From Diphasiastrum complanatum (Eukaryota; Streptophyta; Lycopodiopsida; Lycopodiales; Lycopodiaceae), in contig CM055100.1 of assembly GCA_029204225.1 (NCBI GenBank), positions 35,179,645 to 35,243,644 of the forward strand: DNA of 64,000 bases, in the 5' to 3' direction. The notes beneath the pieces are model-generated. The model saw only the letters and a list, made by a program, of their open reading frames with translations, had not been told where the DNA came from and ran no database searches. Of the stretch, positions 60,331 through 64,000 are shown one piece after another. The position numbers and the translations under genes are program-made. The stretch's first letter is position 1; each line of letters begins with the position of its first letter.

Positions 60331-62232
60331 AAGTGCAAAGAAAAAAATAGATAAGTTTGTGTCTAAGGGTTAGGATTTGTGAGTGTATTTGTGTTGTTTG
60401 TTGGGAACCCTCGTGAAAGAGAATTTTTTTTGGAAGGCGGCTGTCTCCCTTCTGTTCAGTGTGCTTACAGAGTTCGTGGCAGCGTGGAGGTTCTGTTGCG
60501 GATTGATTCAAAGGGGTTGTTTGCTTGGATGACATTGCTTGTAGTGTGTTCAAATATCCAACAATGATAAACTCTAGCTCGTTTTGCCTGTTTTGTTGCT
60601 TTTCAGGGTTTTGTTGCTTGTAGTATAATGTTGTATGCGGATCGCGGAGTTTTCAGGTCATTTTTCAAGTCGGATTGAGGTAATCGTGTTTAGTCAATTC
60701 AGAGTTGAAGGCAGGTCAGGGTTCTGTGTCAGCTCAGTCCAGATGGGATTGAGATAGGCATTTTCAGTTGGTCGAGATTTGCTGCTTCATGGCAGTTGGT
60801 TGAGATTTGCTGCTTCATTGCCATCGGTTGAAATTTGTTGTTGTATGCTAGTCGGTCGAGAGTTTGTGCTCATGGTAGCCAGTCGAGATGCTTTGAAGTC
60901 AGTCGGTCGATAGTTTGTGCTCATGTTAGCTGGTCGAGATGGTTTTGAAGCCAGCCGGTCGATAATTGAAGGAGAAAGCTCTGGTGAGGGAGTGCAAGAG
61001 CGTGAGGGCTTGGACGAGGGAGTGCAGGGGTGTTGGCTCATTGGCAGGTTTCATTTGCAGGGCCGTGGTTTTGTAGAGGGCTCGTGTGCAGATTGTCTAG
61101 GGCGCTTTCAGGTCCGTAGGCCTTGTATTGTGGTTAGGCGTCTAGCTTGGTCAGAGAGTCATCCATGTTGTCACATGTATGTGGCACGTCAATGAGCTAT
61201 CCATGTATTCGGCTCAATAATCTGATTGTGAAGGTATTGGTCAGTTAGTGAGGCATCCTCTGTTCGGTCAGGAAGGAGACAACAGTCGGTTGAGGGCGCA
61301 GTCTGAGTTTTACTTCAAAGGAGGTGGAAGTGACAACAATAGCTTGATGTATGGGGAATGTGTATGTTGCATTGGGGCGATATAACAAGGCTGAGGTTTC
61401 TTATTAGAAGGCTTTCAGCATGTTTAAATCTATCAAAGGAGAGACACATGTTGCAGTTGTGTCAAAATACATAAGGCATGCAGATGTATCGTTGAAAACA
61501 GAAAGCAGCGTGCTGCTGTATATGAAACAAGAAACGAACTAGAACAAGTTTTGTGCCTTTTGCAAAGATCCCAACAAGCTTTGTGCCATATATTGGTTGT
61601 TTAGGTTGTGTGAGAGCATTTGCAGGTCGTTGAACTGCCCAACAGGTTGTAGAAGGAGACTGTGGCCCGATGGATTCTAATCCACAACCACACACAAAGG
61701 GAATGGAAGGGCAAGATCATTAATGCATCACTCAAGAAACAAGAATGATCAAGGAGCTCAAGAATGCATCAAAACTCATGGAAGATATTCTCATTTCAAC
61801 ATGGAGTTAATACATTTACAAAAGCTTCTCTTCTACAAAGGGGGAGTCTCTTAAATAAGCAAAAGAGCTCCTTAGGTGGCATCCTAGTGGAATTTCCACA
61901 TTTTACAAATTACAAGTGGAATTATGCTCTCCACTAGAGATCACCATCAAAAGGTGGCTCACTCTAATTTCTTTAAGAGGGGTCTACTTGCATTTATTAC
62001 TTTGCCTAGAAATACTAGTTCCTACATGGTCATTCCATCTTTCAGGATTCACCATGAGGCTTACACAATCTCTACTTGACAATACTAACTAGTATTCCTC
62101 GGCTCTCATACTCGGCTCTCAATCTTCATTCGTCTTGCCTTCTCAGAGACCTCCTCGATCTAAAGGTGAGAGATGCTCTTGGGTAGCTCTGGCCGAGTAT
62201 TTTGGAGCTTCGTCAGAATCAACCAACATATG
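60331..62232. other. Unclassified repeat-rich insert, no gene supported
   Basis: This stretch lies between the copia polymerase and the right LTR copy. It is richer in G and C than its surroundings on parts of the plus strand (60.4-61.3 kb). It holds a degenerate repeat at 60760-60970 built on GTCGGTCGAGATTTG. Two frames (60917-61195 plus, 61462-61695 minus) match nothing I know. It is probably one or more nested elements. Confidence 0.35.
60755..60970. repeat. Degenerate GGTYGAGA repeat cluster
   Basis: Units such as CAGTTGGTCGAGATTTGCTG, GTCGGTCGAGAGTTTGTGCT and CAGTCGGTCGATAGTTTGTG occur about eight times at irregular spacing. Confidence 0.7.
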
Positions 62233-62638
62233 GTGAATCATCATGCAAAATTGACACTTGGATCAAACTTTCTATTCTGAGCATTTTTGGTCCAATTTCC
62301 TACTATATGGAGATCTACTTGGAAATCTTCTAGAAGTCAAAACTTGCCTACTTCAGCTAATTCCACACATGTGAGCTGTCCTCTACACATGGGATGTGAC
62401 ACATAACCAAAGGATGTGGCTCATGCAATCAATAAATTGATGCCATGTGTCATATATCTAGAAAACTAGTTTTTGGTCTTTTTAGCCACTAGAACTTGAA
62501 TTAAATCATATGTACAACCTATATGATTATGGTACATGATACACTACTTTCACACGTGAGAACAGGCCCCACACATGTGTAATCATCCTATATACATGAT
62601 TTTGGCCTTGACCAAGCATAATTTTTGCATTTTTCACA
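62233..62638 (-). mobile_element. LTR fragment, direct repeat of 58026-58435
   Basis: Nearly the whole segment matches 58026-58435, ending at the same TTTTTCACA. On the right it is followed by only about 100 bp of internal sequence before a primer site at 62736-62751, so this copy has lost nearly all its interior. Confidence 0.8.
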
Positions 62639-62735
62639 GTAAACTATTGGTTAGGGTCACCCTCCTTCAAATTGATTCTAGCACCAATGCTTTTAGCAAA
62701 ATAAAGAGATTTGGATCATCATCAAAGCACTTAGA

Positions 62736-63615
<880 letters not shown>

Positions 63616-64000
63616 GTTTTACTCGCCTACTGTGTTTTTTTTACTTTTCTATCATTTTCTTTACTCGTTACTTTTTCAGAGGCCACATTAGACCCTGAGG
63701 CATCTTCTGTTAGCTCGACAAGTAAAGTCTAATTTTTGCCATTAGAGTAATTATCACTCGCCCAACCCAATTTTTGTATTTTTACTCATTATCATTACTC
63801 GCCATCAGTACAACATGCTCATAAATCTTAGATCTAGCTTTCTGATGATCGAAGAGTAATAAGTTATTTTTTGCCAATTCAAATTTCCCGTCATTTTTCA
63901 ATTTTCCAGAACGTTGCCCTTTTCCCAAGTGGCATTCTCAACAGATTGATCCTTCCACTTGATTAGATATTTTTGGTATAAACGAGGTCCTGACCGAGCT
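63616..64000. other. Window end, ACTCG-rich, no gene
   Basis: The stretch has repeated TTACTCG/CGAGTAA words (63604, 63617, 63663, 63748 and 63796) and no supported gene. Confidence 0.35.

Overview
The window looks like nuclear DNA of a vascular plant. Genes have plant-type GT-AG introns, some of them kilobases long. There is a plant-specific EXORDIUM/PHI-1 gene, tRNA-iMet-primed LTR retrotransposons, hAT transposons of the DUF659 type, and very long (CT)n/(GA)n microsatellites. I cannot name the species.

Only two genes look intact, both on the minus strand. (1) A two-RRM RNA-binding protein gene fills 2245-20298. I assembled nine coding exons by hand. All splice sites are GT-AG, the phases agree throughout, and the result is a 287-aa protein with an RRM at each end. 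Its largest intron (9.1 kb) holds a complete 4.6-kb hAT transposon. (2) A single-exon EXORDIUM-like gene (371 aa, secreted) lies at 35484-36599, with a (GA)n tract just upstream of its start and a perfect 192-bp tandem duplication about 0.6 kb past its stop.

Most of the rest is transposon sediment. 9139-13726: hAT element with 8-bp target duplications, an internally inverted transposase segment and a nested 206-bp element. 14.6-15.1 kb: Ty3/gypsy traces. 25.1-30.0 kb: copia gag, LTR debris and a truncated copy of a non-coding LTR family. 31.05-31.5 kb: an unusual reverse transcriptase fragment. 39.8-40.8 kb: gypsy RNase H and LTR traces. 41.1-42.5 kb: an unidentified ORF with a tandem duplication that includes intron-like sequence. 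43.0-46.9 kb: pieces of an unclassified element joined to long (GA)n tracts. 47091-53216 and 53696-57427: two complete, opposite-strand members of one non-coding LTR family, each with its own 5-bp target duplication. 57.4-63.3 kb: a broken copia element carrying a solo LTR and other insertions. 63.3-64.0 kb: another microsatellite-joined copy.

The most notable results are the reconstructed RRM gene, the inversion inside the hAT transposase, the footprint of the nested element in the conserved hAT C-terminal motif, the paired non-coding LTR elements, and the use of long microsatellites as junctions between element copies. I found no clearly new protein system. The exotic-looking open frames are best explained as transposon remnants or as unknown.
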